20,149 nt of DNA from Lactobacillaceae bacterium UBA5807 (GTDB lineage Bacteria; Bacillota; Bacilli; Lactobacillales; Lactobacillaceae): assembly GCA_002418005.1 (NCBI GenBank), contig DIDF01000086.1:1-20149 (forward strand), in the 5' to 3' direction. Positions within the stretch are counted from its first letter, which is position 1. Every line of letters begins with the position of its first letter. Both the position numbers and the translations under genes were made by a program. This document shows, in pieces, positions 1 through 7,587 of the stretch. The notes under the pieces are model-generated. The model was given only the letters and a program-made list of their open reading frames with translations. It did not search any database and had not been told where the DNA came from.

Positions 1-1
1 T

Positions 2-160
2 TTAAGACGGACCCTAAATAAACTCGAAAAATATAATACCCATGTAAAGTGCAAAATTGCTTTTTATTCGGCCATACGAACAGCAGAGGAGAATGGCGAT
101 CCAAGGCCATCTTGGGACGATTTTAAACCTGACTTTGAAAAGACAATCAACATCGAGTAA
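2..160 (+). CDS. C-terminal end of an unidentified protein (partial)
   Basis: An open frame runs from the left edge of the window to a TAA at 158-160 and gives 52 residues that end in ...KTINIE. The composition is protein-like: charged, with a C-terminal stretch reading TAEENGDPRPSWDDFKPDFEK and no low-complexity sequence. I do not recognise the family. It is followed by a 13-bp hairpin at 187-227, which is consistent with the end of a plus-strand transcription unit converging on the serine hydrolase gene. The start lies outside the window. The reading is inferred only from frame openness, composition and the terminator-like hairpin. Confidence 0.55.
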   Translation, partial: LRRTLNKLEKYNTHVKCKIAFYSAIRTAEENGDPRPSWDDFKPDFEKTINIE

Positions 161-186
161 ATATCATAATATTCAGCAACTACAAA

Positions 187-227
187 CATGCGGGTGAAGC
201 AAAAATACTATTTTCTTCACTCGCATG
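187..227. terminator. Hairpin between convergent genes
   Basis: Arms CATGCGGGTGAAG (187-199) and CTTCACTCGCATG (215-227) pair over 13 bp. The single imperfect pair is a G-U wobble if transcribed from the plus strand and a C/A mismatch from the minus strand, so it fits best as the end of the plus-strand gene that stops at 160. The U tract on either side is poor. It may serve both convergent genes. Confidence 0.5.
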
Positions 228-241
228 ATCTTTCAAAAAAT

Positions 242-1540
242 CTAATAATATTTAGCAATGTTATACATTGTTGAAACAAACTGTTTTGGACTTAAATTGT
301 CTTTAAGTGGCGCATTTAAAAACACCAGCGCTAGATGATAATTATCAGTATCGGAAAAAAGATCGGTTGAAAAGCCATCGCCACCAAAGGCCCCATGAGC
401 ATGTTTAATTCCAGGAACATCAACATACTGACCACCAGAATAAAATGATCCATAACTCAGGAGGATCCTGTACTGGGATTTTGACAGAATTTGGCCATCA
501 TTCAATCCTTTTTCAAAATTTGCAAAATCTTGAATTGTGGCATACACGTTTCCTGCTCCTGGAATTGCAGTTTCCCTGTCAATTGACAATCTAGCAGCAG
601 AATGGTAACCAGTCTGATTATAGCTTTCAGGAATAATTTCCTTGCCAATCGAACTTCCGGCAATATAAGTGTGATGCATTTGTAGTGGTCTTAAAATCCG
701 TAACTGAAGATTTTTTGAATAACTTTTTTGGGTGATTTTGGTTATGATTCCCGCTAACAGCACGTAATTAGCATCACTATATTTAAAAGAACTGCTTCCT
801 GTTGAAACCACTCTGGATTGCATGCTTGAAAATGCTTGATCTTCAGATAATTTGGTTGCAGGCAATAATTCGCCACTTGAAATTCCAGAAGTCATACTTA
901 ACATTCTTTGAATGGTGATATTATTTGAATCTTTAATCTCAGGGTAAAATTCACTCAATCTGGTTTCTGGAGATAATTTTCCACTAGCAATCAACTGTTC
1001 AATCATCGCCCCAGTCATCGCTTTTTGAAGCGAGGCAAGCGGATAAATTTCTTTTTCTTTACTCTGGTTATCAATTCTTTTAGCCTTGGATGCATAACCA
1101 CGAGCTAAGACTATCTGATGGGAAAATCCGGCATAGTTTAACAGGACTTCGCCACTCAAATTAGCTTGATTTAAGGCCGAAGCTGCGATCACATTAATAT
1201 CTGTCTTTTTAAGACAGCTAACCTTTATCCAGCCAAGATACTTTCCATAGTAGCGAATATAGGCAAAAGTTCCAGCATGGGTTTTAATCCTATCCATCAC
1301 CCGAACGTAATGATTATTAAAATCGCGAGCAAAATAATTTACCCAAACTTCTTTAGTTGAATTTGAAGGACAACTGGCATAAATATAATTATCTCGCTTA
1401 GATTGATTGACAATTTTAGCATCATAAGTACTGCTCGCATTCGTGTTAATAATCGACCCATTTTGAACAAAAGCAATAGAAGCCAGAAGGATAACGGCAA
1501 AATAGATTGTAAGTGACCTAAATTTTCCCCAAATCTTCAT
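242..1540 (-). CDS. Secreted serine hydrolase (beta-lactamase/PBP-like) with SH3/GW-like module, copy 1
   Basis: This 432-residue protein is probably exported and held at the cell wall. Residues 1-36 form a signal peptide (basic start, hydrophobic core, cleavage near NAS|STYD). Residues 38-112 form an SH3/GW-like module ending YLGWIKV, the type that binds teichoic acid or wall. Residues 115-432 are a class C beta-lactamase/PBP-like (S12) domain with the SxxK motif S170-L-Q-K173, a YxN-position motif Y254-S-D256, and an HG motif at H382-G383 in place of KTG. The Asp in the second motif is shared by all three tandem copies. Family members act as D-Ala-D-Ala carboxypeptidases, esterases or peptidases; the substrate here is unknown. 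The ATG at 1538-1540 follows an AAGGG ribosome site. Confidence 0.9.
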   Translation of the reverse strand: MKIWGKFRSLTIYFAVILLASIAFVQNGSIINTNASSTYDAKIVNQSKRDNYIYASCPSNSTKEVWVNYFARDFNNHYVRVMDRIKTHAGTFAYIRYYGKYLGWIKVSCLKKTDINVIAASALNQANLSGEVLLNYAGFSHQIVLARGYASKAKRIDNQSKEKEIYPLASLQKAMTGAMIEQLIASGKLSPETRLSEFYPEIKDSNNITIQRMLSMTSGISSGELLPATKLSEDQAFSSMQSRVVSTGSSSFKYSDANYVLLAGIITKITQKSYSKNLQLRILRPLQMHHTYIAGSSIGKEIIPESYNQTGYHSAARLSIDRETAIPGAGNVYATIQDFANFEKGLNDGQILSKSQYRILLSYGSFYSGGQYVDVPGIKHAHGAFGGDGFSTDLFSDTDNYHLALVFLNAPLKDNLSPKQFVSTMYNIAKYY

Positions 1541-1583
1541 TTTTTTTCCCTTTTTGATACCATATTTTTGACCCGCTTCTAGA

Positions 1584-1592
1584 ATTAAGCCA
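1584..1592 (-). promoter_or_regulatory. Conserved extended -10-like sequence, hydrolase copy 1
   Basis: On the minus strand TGGCTTAAT lies 44 bases before the start codon. The same position upstream of copies 2 and 3 reads TGGTTTAAT, inside a longer conserved stretch (TGTGGYTTAATTCTA). Just upstream is a perfect inverted repeat TTAAGTT-7-AACTTAA (1596-1616), and a consensus TATAAT is also present at 1621-1626. Which -10 is used cannot be decided from sequence alone. Confidence 0.4.
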
Positions 1593-1595
1593 CAA

Positions 1596-1616
1596 TTAAG
1601 TTAAAAAGCAACTTAA
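1596..1616. repeat. Inverted repeat at the promoter of hydrolase copy 1
   Basis: TTAAGTT (1596-1602) and AACTTAA (1610-1616) are perfect complements around 7 bases. The repeat sits between the TATAAT at 1621-1626 and the conserved TGGCTTAAT, so it could be an operator or a 5' leader hairpin. Confidence 0.4.
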
Positions 1617-1630
1617 ACATATTATACCTT

Positions 1631-1655
1631 AAAAACATTTGAAGTCTTTCAAATG
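1631..1655 (-). terminator. Second hairpin behind hydrolase copy 2
   Basis: CATTTGAA (1636-1643) and TTCAAATG (1648-1655) form a perfect 8-bp stem with a 4-base loop. On the minus strand it is followed at once by TTTTT (1635-1631), the form of an intrinsic terminator. It lies behind the stronger hairpin 1692-1739 and just before the promoter of copy 1, so it may be a back-up terminator or an operator. Confidence 0.4.
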
Positions 1656-1691
1656 AAAATTCACGGCCCACCAAAAAATTATAAAAGTAAA

Positions 1692-1739
1692 AAATAAAAG
1701 CTCTAATCACTGTTAAATCAGCGAAAAGAGCTTTTATTT
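1692..1739 (-). terminator. Terminator of hydrolase copy 2
   Basis: The arms AAATAAAAGCTCT (1692-1704) and AGAGCTTTTATTT (1727-1739) are exact complements. A T-rich tract follows on the minus strand. It lies directly after the stop codon at 1748. Confidence 0.8.
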
Positions 1740-1747
1740 AAAACATT

Positions 1748-3040
1748 TTAATAATACTTTGCAATCGTATACATGGTAATGACAAATTGTTTATTATCAT
1801 AGTGGTTTTTAAGCGGTGAATTTGTGAAGACTACGGCGAGATGGTAATTGTTCAGGTCACCATACATATCTGCAGAAAAACCGGTTCCACCAAAAGTGCC
1901 ATGAGAATGTTTAATTCCGGGAATATTTACATAATTTCCGCCAGAATAATAAGAACCATAGCTCAAAAGAGATTTGTACTGATGCCAGGTCAAAATTTTG
2001 CCACCAGAAATTTCTTTTTCAGACGCAGCAAAATCTTGAACTGAAGAATAGACGTTTCCGGCACCAACAATTGTGGATTCATGGGCCATTGATAAGCGCT
2101 TGGCACCATGGTAACCACTTTGCTTGTAACTGATTGGAATTATTTCTTTACCAGTTTTTTCTCCGGCAATAAAAGTATTATTCATGTGCATGGGCTTTAA
2201 AATCCGTGACTTCAGATTCTGGGCGTAACTCTTGTGAGTGACCTTTGTGATAATCCCTGCCAACAAGACAAAGTTCGCGTCACTATAATTAAAGCCATTG
2301 CTTCCGGTAGAGTTAATGTGATGCTGAATATTTGAGAATGCCTTACTTTCGGATAATACGTGTGATGGCCAATATCCACTGGTGCTGACAATCCCGGAAG
2401 TCATGCTTAACATTCTTTGAATCGTTATATAACTTGAATATCTAATATGAGGGTAAAATCTGCTTAACCTTGTGTAAGGGGAAAGCTTTTTACTAGCAAT
2501 TAACTGTTGAATCATTGCCCCAGTCATTACTTTTTGAACCGAAGCAAGAGGATAAGCTTCTTTATTTTCAGCAGTATTGCGGATCTTTTTTGCTTTATTG
2601 GCATATCCTCTAGCTAAAACTGCCTGATGACCAGGTCCGGCATAATTCAATAATACCGAACCGGTTAAGTCATATCTGGCCATTGCTGAAGACGCAACAG
2701 CACTAATGCTGGATTTTTTAAGTCCGCCAACTCTGATCCAGCCAAGATACGTACTGTAGTACCGTACATAACAAAAAGTGCCTGCTTTAGTTTTTCTTGT
2801 CGAAATTACCCGAACGTAATGGTTGTTGTAACTTCTTGCTGAAAAGTTAACTCCAACCCCTCGAGTAGAACTTCCAGGACAAGAAGAATAAATATTATCC
2901 CTGCGCTTAGTTTGATTAACGATTTTTGCATCGTACGAACTACTTGCATTGGCAGAAATATTGGAAGCAGTCAAAACAAACACGACAGAAAACGCGATTA
3001 CTAAGAAAGCAACCGTTAATGAGTGAAACTTTTTCTTCAT
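1748..3040 (-). CDS. Secreted serine hydrolase with SH3/GW-like module, copy 2
   Basis: This 430-residue paralogue has the same order as copy 1: signal peptide (about 1-33, cleavage near ANASS), SH3/GW-like module (about 35-109, with YLGWIRV), then the beta-lactamase/PBP-like domain. Visible motifs are S167-V-Q-K170 (SxxK), YSDANF (Asp at the YxN position) and HGTFGGTGF. Identity with copy 1 is obvious through the whole length, including the final IAKYY. A TTG three codons upstream is in frame, but the ATG at 3038-3040 is preferred because the AAAGAGAT ribosome site is correctly spaced to it and the product then begins MKKKFHSL. It has its own terminator and putative promoter, so it is a separate transcription unit. 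Substrate unknown. Confidence 0.9.
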   Translation of the reverse strand: MKKKFHSLTVAFLVIAFSVVFVLTASNISANASSSYDAKIVNQTKRRDNIYSSCPGSSTRGVGVNFSARSYNNHYVRVISTRKTKAGTFCYVRYYSTYLGWIRVGGLKKSSISAVASSAMARYDLTGSVLLNYAGPGHQAVLARGYANKAKKIRNTAENKEAYPLASVQKVMTGAMIQQLIASKKLSPYTRLSRFYPHIRYSSYITIQRMLSMTSGIVSTSGYWPSHVLSESKAFSNIQHHINSTGSNGFNYSDANFVLLAGIITKVTHKSYAQNLKSRILKPMHMNNTFIAGEKTGKEIIPISYKQSGYHGAKRLSMAHESTIVGAGNVYSSVQDFAASEKEISGGKILTWHQYKSLLSYGSYYSGGNYVNIPGIKHSHGTFGGTGFSADMYGDLNNYHLAVVFTNSPLKNHYDNKQFVITMYTIAKYY

Positions 3041-3083
3041 TACTTGCAATCTCTTTTCAATATGTATTTTGTTCCCAAGTAGA

Positions 3084-3092
3084 ATTAAACCA
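3084..3092 (-). promoter_or_regulatory. Conserved extended -10-like sequence, hydrolase copy 2
   Basis: On the minus strand TGGTTTAAT lies 44 bases before the ATG, matching copies 1 and 3. It overlaps one arm of an inverted repeat (AACCAC at 3088-3093 with GTGGTT at 3109-3114, arms extended by AT-rich pairs), which suggests a regulator site over the promoter. No good -35 hexamer is visible. Confidence 0.4.
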
Positions 3093-3187
3093 CATTTTCA
3101 AAGCAAATGGTGGTTAATTTTGAAAATGAAGTTATTTATTTTCATCTTGTCATGAATTTTTAAATCTCTCAGTTATTTTTAAGCAAA

Positions 3188-3252
3188 AAAGCTTCCCAGA
3201 TCAATGCTTAAGCAATTTTCAAAAAAATGCTCAAGATTGTCTAAGAAGCTTT
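3188..3252 (-). terminator. Terminator of hydrolase copy 3
   Basis: AAAGCTTC (3188-3195) pairs with GAAGCTTT (3245-3252). An imperfect inner stem (GATCAATGCTTAAGCA against TGCTCAAGATTGTC) makes a long hairpin, followed by a T-rich tract on the minus strand. Confidence 0.7.
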
Positions 3253-3268
3253 ATTTTTGATTCTATCT

Positions 3269-4557
3269 TTAATAATACTTAGCAAGTTTATACATAATGG
3301 CAACAAACTGCTTAGTATCATAATTACCTTTAAGCGGCTCGTTTAAGAAAACAATCGCTAGGTGATAGTTATTGACATCAGAATAAATATCGGTAAAAAA
3401 TCCGGTTCCCCCAAATGCTCCGTGAGTATGCTTAATCCCCGAAACATTTACGTAACTGCCACCAGAGTAATAGGATCCATAGCTCAAAAGTTGATTATAT
3501 TGGCTTAATGTCAGTATTTTACCATTAACTAAGCCATTCTCAAAAGCAGCGAAATCCTGAACAGTCGTATAAAGATTTCCTGCTCCTGGAATCCCAGTTT
3601 GGCGAGCCACTGATAGCTTTCTGGCAGTCCCATAACCATTGGTTTTGTAACTTTCAGGGATAAATTTTGACCCCATTGAAGCTCCAGCAATAAATGTATT
3701 CTTCATGTTCATTGGGCCCAAAATTCTTGACTGAAGATTGCTTGCATAACTTTTTTTAGTGATCTTGGAAATTATTCCGGCAAGTAAAACATAATTAGCA
3801 TCACTATAATGATAGGAACTGGTTCCCGTGGATACAAGCTTGGACTGAATTGTTGAAAATGCTTTGCTTTCAGAAAGGTTACTAGAAGGAGTATAGTCAT
3901 TGTTTTCAATGCCAGAGGTCATCGTCAACATTCTTTGAATAGTTATCGAGTTTGAATATTTTACTCCTGGGTAAAATGAACTAAGTTTTGAATACGGGGA
4001 TAACTTGCCGCTTGAAATCAACTGCTGAATAATTGCTCCAGTCATTGCTTTTTGAAGCGAGGCCAAGGGATAAACCACAGTACCATCACTCGTATTTAGT
4101 ACCCCATCGGTTTTATTGGCAAATCCGCGAGCCAAGACTACTTGATGTGTTGGGCCAGCAGAATTTAGTAAAACAACCCCACTAAGATCGTATTTGTTAA
4201 TTGTAGCCGTGGCGATTGTAGAAAGACTGGTTTTCTTAACCCCAGCCGTTTTTATCCAACCTAGATATTTACTGTAATATCTGATATAACCAAACGTTCC
4301 GGCCTTGGTTGTACTAGTTTTCATAACCCGAACGTATTTATTATTATAATTTTTACCCAAATAATTTACCCCAACCCCCTTTGTAGAGCTTGATGGACAA
4401 GACGAGTAAATATAATCATTTCGGGTTGTCTGATTAACAATTTGAGCATCGTACGCACTGCTGGCGTCTGCTGAGACTGTAAAACACTCACCATGAAAAC
4501 AATTGAAAATAACATCACAAAAAAACTTAATGCAACCGTTTGAACTCTATTCTTCAT
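3269..4557 (-). pseudogene. Serine hydrolase with SH3/GW-like module, copy 3, frameshifted in the signal peptide
   Basis: The ATG at 4555-4557 opens a normal signal peptide (MKNRVQTVALSFFVMLFSI...), but near the minus-strand TTTT run at 4484-4481 the frame is lost. Adding one T there restores ...MVSVFTVSADASSAYDAQIVN, which aligns with copies 1 and 2. The remainder is open and intact to the TAA at 3269: SH3/GW-like module with YLGWIKT, SLQK, YSDANY and HGAFGGTGF. Without correction the catalytic part could only start at a TTG at 4358-4360, which has no signal peptide and would remove about half of the wall-binding module. It is therefore either a recently broken gene, a shift-dependent gene or a sequencing error. 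The intact 360-codon remainder argues for a recent event. Confidence 0.8.
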
Positions 4558-4612
4558 CCTAATGTCGTCTCTCTTTTATGTATGTTATGTGTATCCCATT
4601 CCTATACATAAA

Positions 4613-4621
4613 ATTAAACCA
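4613..4621 (-). promoter_or_regulatory. Conserved extended -10-like sequence, hydrolase copy 3
   Basis: TGGTTTAAT on the minus strand, 56 bases before the ATG. The upstream sequence TAACCA(N)19TGGTTTA has the same arrangement as at copy 2. The remaining part of the gene-free stretch up to 4812 is AT-rich and shows no coding frame; I see only short repeats in it. Confidence 0.4.
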
Positions 4622-4812
4622 TATTTTCACAAATCATTGGTTACTTTGAGGTTACAAATAAGCAAAATTACTTTAAAGTTAGGTGAACTTTTATGACAAA
4701 TTTAATACTTTCCATAAGGAAACTGGTACTTTCCAATAGATCTGCATAGATTTTTTGCTCTCAATATTGACAAATTTACAACTGAAAGCAGTCAAAAATA
4801 ACTATCTACTAA

Positions 4813-4879
4813 AAAAATACCGATTAAGAGGTTAAATAATTACTATTAATAATTAATCAACATCTTAATTGGTATTTTT
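4813..4879 (-). terminator. Terminator of the signal peptidase gene
   Basis: AAAAATACCGATTAAGA (4813-4829) and TCTTAATTGGTATTTTT (4863-4879) form a 17-bp stem with one imperfect pair. On the minus strand the stem is followed by a T-rich stretch. The A/T-flanked stem could also act in the plus direction. Confidence 0.7.
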
Positions 4880-4885
4880 ACAAAT

Positions 4886-5473
4886 CTAGTTAATCGCAAG
4901 TTTATTAACGTTATTACTTCTTTGAACATTCTTTCCAAAAGGAAGGGTCTTGGCAACGCCAATAACCTTATCCTTTGGAACAAAGCCCCAATAACGACTG
5001 TCATATGAGATGCTGCGGTTATCTCCCAACACAAAGTATTCATTGTTGGGTACACGAACAACTCCACGATTATGGAGCCAATTGAGGGAAAGTGATGTTA
5101 AGGTCCAATTCCCAGTGCCACTGGTTCTTTGATACTTGCTAATAAAATCCTGTTTAAGCACTTTGCCATTAACGTAAATGTTACCCTTTTTGCTGACAAC
5201 GGTATCTCCGGGCATTCCAATTACTCGTTTGACATAATCCTGTCCTTTAGCAGCGTCTGGGGCCTCGCCATGAGCATCAAACACAATCACACTTAATGGC
5301 TTAATTTTTTCTTGCCGCCAAATAATTAATTGTTCCGAATTCACCAAATTTGGATACATAGAATCACCATCGACATTTGCTCTTGCAAAAAGAGTTGCAT
5401 GAATAACGGTTACCAAAACAAGAGCTACCACAATGGGTAATACCCACCCAAGAATATTTTTAAAAATCCGCAT
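4886..5473 (-). CDS. lepB: Signal peptidase I
   Basis: A type I signal peptidase of 195 residues that removes signal peptides from exported proteins at the outer face of the membrane. Residues about 5-30 are a single N-terminal membrane anchor. The catalytic Ser is S38 in GDSMYP, the general base is K82 in YVKRVIGMPGD, and the conserved GDNR box is at 150-153 followed by SYDSRYWGFV. This is the complete S26 motif set of a Gram-positive SipS-type enzyme. The ATG at 5471-5473 is chosen over an in-frame TTG four codons upstream because GGGAG sits 6 bases before it. It lies next to the secreted hydrolases, but opposite-facing promoters and terminators make it its own unit. Confidence 0.95.
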   Translation of the reverse strand: MRIFKNILGWVLPIVVALVLVTVIHATLFARANVDGDSMYPNLVNSEQLIIWRQEKIKPLSVIVFDAHGEAPDAAKGQDYVKRVIGMPGDTVVSKKGNIYVNGKVLKQDFISKYQRTSGTGNWTLTSLSLNWLHNRGVVRVPNNEYFVLGDNRSISYDSRYWGFVPKDKVIGVAKTLPFGKNVQRSNNVNKLAIN

Positions 5474-5566
5474 AAGTTCTCCCAATATGTATGTACCTAT
5501 TTTACTTATATCAGATTAACATATAAGTTAACTGAAAATTGGTGCGAATGGAAAATTAATAAAAAT

Positions 5567-5611
5567 TTGTCAATTCGTTCCCAAAGACAATAATTTAAGT
5601 ATTGACCAAAC
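5567..5611 (+). promoter_or_regulatory. Possible promoter region of the ThrE-type exporter
   Basis: TTGTCA (5567-5572) is a near-consensus -35 and is followed about 17 bases later by the AT-rich ATAATTTAAG. A second -35-like TTGACC occurs further down. The spacing to a good -10 is not convincing in either case. Confidence 0.25.
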
Positions 5612-5669
5612 CAATAATTTGCTCGATATTAATATTAAAGAAACAAATTCGAGGTTAGGAGGATTACGA

Positions 5670-6434
5670 ATGTTAACTGATCACGAAAAAGACATTATGG
5701 ATGTTTGTGGCCAAGTTGGCGCAATCCTTCTGACATCCGGGGCAGAAATTCAGCGGGTTGAACAGACCGTCGAATATATTGGCCGAGCTGCCGGATTGCC
5801 TTTAAACTGCTATGTTACGGTTACTGCGGTTTTTGTTTCAGTTAATGAACTGGCCGCAACAATGACTTTCAAAACGAAGCTTGGCGGATTTAATTTACAA
5901 AAAGTCGATGAAATTAATCAGGTTTCTCGTTTGTTTACCGAGAAAAAAATCGACTTTGATACTCTAAAAAGCCGAGTTTCTCAAATCGACAAAAAAGTAA
6001 TTGACTTCAACTGGCCAACCAAAATACTAGGAGCTGGCTTAGTCTCGGTCGCCCCGATGTTTGTTTTTAAGGCTACCTGGGGAGATTTAGGTTTAGCATT
6101 TTTCATTGGCATCTTTGGTTATTTAGCAGCCCAATTCTTTGGCCATCACAAAGTATTTCCCTACCTGCCTGAATTAGTTGGGGGATTTGTGATTGCTTTG
6201 CTGGCCATTTTTACCGTAAAGCTAGGAATTGGCATCAACAGCAGTCAAATGATTGTTAGTGCTTTAATGCCCTTAGTTCCAGGAGTTGCCATTACCAATT
6301 CATTGAGAGAAATTACTTCTGGAGAACTCATTTCAGGAACTTTGCGAGCAGTCGATGCCATTTTGGTAGCTGCGGCAATTGGCGGTGGTGTTTTACTGGC
6401 AACATCAATAATGATTGGGATTGGCAATATGTGA
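5670..6434 (+). CDS. Threonine/serine exporter family protein, large subunit (ThrE N-terminal part, YjjP-like)
   Basis: A 254-residue membrane protein. The N-terminal half is soluble and carries the ThrE signature (TSGAEIQRVEQTVEYIGRAAG). From about residue 125 come several hydrophobic membrane segments, with FPYLPELVGG between two of them. This is the DUF1212/ThrE family; in actinobacteria the fused protein exports threonine and serine, and in E. coli the split YjjP/YjjB pair has been linked to succinate export. The transported molecule here cannot be told. Start: the ATG at 5670 has AGGAGG 7-8 bases upstream and is preferred to an in-frame ATG 17 codons earlier, which has no ribosome site. 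The partner gene follows after 9 bases. Confidence 0.9.
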   Translation: MLTDHEKDIMDVCGQVGAILLTSGAEIQRVEQTVEYIGRAAGLPLNCYVTVTAVFVSVNELAATMTFKTKLGGFNLQKVDEINQVSRLFTEKKIDFDTLKSRVSQIDKKVIDFNWPTKILGAGLVSVAPMFVFKATWGDLGLAFFIGIFGYLAAQFFGHHKVFPYLPELVGGFVIALLAIFTVKLGIGINSSQMIVSALMPLVPGVAITNSLREITSGELISGTLRAVDAILVAAAIGGGVLLATSIMIGIGNM

Positions 6435-6443
6435 GGTGAGACA

Positions 6444-6920
6444 GTGCAGTTAACTTTTATGAAATTACTAATTGAATTCATTATCAGCTTTGTTTCTACG
6501 GTTGGCTTTGGAATAATCACCAACGTACCCAGAAGATCCCTGCTTCCCGGGGGGATTACCGGAGCAGTGGCTTGGACAGCCTATGTAATTCTTAATAATA
6601 TTTCTGGGACTTTATTCATGCCAAATATGGTTGCAGCCGTAATTATCGGCATTTTAGGTAATCTGTTCGCAATCTTGTATAAAGTGCCAGTCAACATGAT
6701 TTATGTCCCCAGCCTAGTTTCTCTGGTCCCCGGCGGAATTATATACGAAGCAATGAGGTCATTTGCCCAACAGCACGTTAATTCTACTTTAGAGTATTTA
6801 ATGAGCACGTTGATCGTCGCAATGGCTTTAACCGCCGGATTTTTTGTTTCTGAATGGCTGTTTCGGGCTATTCGCATTCGAATGCGGCAATTGGAAATAA
6901 AAGAACGAGCAAACAAATAA
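6444..6920 (+). CDS. Threonine/serine exporter family protein, small subunit (ThrE C-terminal part, YjjB-like)
   Basis: A 158-residue protein with about four membrane segments and the DUF3815/ThrE_2 pattern (NVPRRSLLPGGITGAVAWTAYVIL near residues 28-50, then PSLVSLVPGGIIYEAM). It is the expected partner of the gene before it and would form the exporter together with it. The start is GTG at 6444 behind GAGGTGAG, only 9 bases after the preceding TGA, so the pair is co-transcribed and probably translationally coupled. The C-terminus is basic and cytoplasmic (RIRMRQLEIKERANK). The transported substrate is not known. Confidence 0.88.
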   Translation: MQLTFMKLLIEFIISFVSTVGFGIITNVPRRSLLPGGITGAVAWTAYVILNNISGTLFMPNMVAAVIIGILGNLFAILYKVPVNMIYVPSLVSLVPGGIIYEAMRSFAQQHVNSTLEYLMSTLIVAMALTAGFFVSEWLFRAIRIRMRQLEIKERANK

Positions 6921-6955
6921 TTTCACTCAAACAAAAAAGTCTTTTAAAAAACAAA

Positions 6956-6996
6956 AACAGCGAACTTAGTAAAGAAAACTTACTCGGTTCGCTGTT
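6956..6996. terminator. Bidirectional terminator between exporter and YbaK genes
   Basis: AACAGCGAAC (6956-6965) and GTTCGCTGTT (6987-6996) pair perfectly, with inner AGTAA/TTACT pairs. The stem is flanked by A-rich sequence before and T-rich sequence after, so it can terminate the plus-strand exporter operon and the convergent minus-strand gene. Confidence 0.8.
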
Positions 6997-6999
6997 ATT

Positions 7000-7473
7000 T
7001 TACTGTTCTGGTTCTTTAGCAACGTCAACCCAGGCAACTGGTTTGGCCAGCTTTTCCAATTCTGAAAGACTAAGTCTAATTGCCGCATCAACTGATCCAG
7101 CAGAAGGAAATAAAATATCATGTTTTTTCAATGTCTCATCAAAAAACACCTGAACGTTATCTTTTAAGGCAAATTGCGTCACAGCGCCAGCTTCATGGCC
7201 AATAACTTCTGGCAAGTCATCATGATGAACCATTTTTGGTCTTTGATGGAAAAATGCTTTAAACTTTTGGTTCGAAACTCGAGCAGATCCTTCAGCCACA
7301 ATCACGATTGGATTTTCCTTCAATTGAAAAGCTAATGTTTTGGCAATCTGATCTGGGTGAACTTTAAGAACCGCGGCAGCCTCGTCCACTGTTGCCGTTG
7401 AGTCCCCAAACTGTTCGATCCGATCCTCAAAATGGTACTTAGCTAAATAGGCTTTTACTTTCTCCAATGACAT
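7000..7473 (-). CDS. YbaK/EbsC-type aminoacyl-tRNA deacylase (prolyl-tRNA editing family)
   Basis: A 157-residue cytoplasmic protein of the YbaK/ProX superfamily, whose members hydrolyse mischarged Cys- or Ala-tRNA(Pro) and related errors. Visible marks: the conserved Lys in IAKTLAFQLK (K45), the substrate-pocket loop GHEAGAVTQFAL (92-103, normally GGxxPxG-like), and the C-terminal FPSAGSVDAAIRLSLSELEKL typical of the family. The length is normal. The start at 7471-7473 is chosen because AGGAGG lies 8 bases upstream; an in-frame ATG 11 codons earlier would overlap that site. Exact tRNA specificity cannot be assigned. It stands alone, with its stop codon against the shared terminator. Confidence 0.85.
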   Translation of the reverse strand: MSLEKVKAYLAKYHFEDRIEQFGDSTATVDEAAAVLKVHPDQIAKTLAFQLKENPIVIVAEGSARVSNQKFKAFFHQRPKMVHHDDLPEVIGHEAGAVTQFALKDNVQVFFDETLKKHDILFPSAGSVDAAIRLSLSELEKLAKPVAWVDVAKEPEQ

Positions 7474-7587
7474 TGGCAGCTTCCTCCTGATAAAATCTCT
7501 AATCAAATTAACAAATTTCTAAGAATTATACTACGATTAGTAAAAAAGAGAAAGCGGTGATTTACGAGAAACCCCAAGTTATCTAAA

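Noticed and set aside
242..4557. Hydrolase triplication as part of a composite mobile element
   Set aside because: No transposase, terminal inverted repeats or target duplication was seen around the cluster.
4694..4778. TGACAAATTTA direct repeat (4694-4704 and 4768-4778) and repeated TACTTTCC in the gene-free stretch
   Set aside because: Short, AT-rich, two copies only, and not linked to a promoter or element; likely chance.
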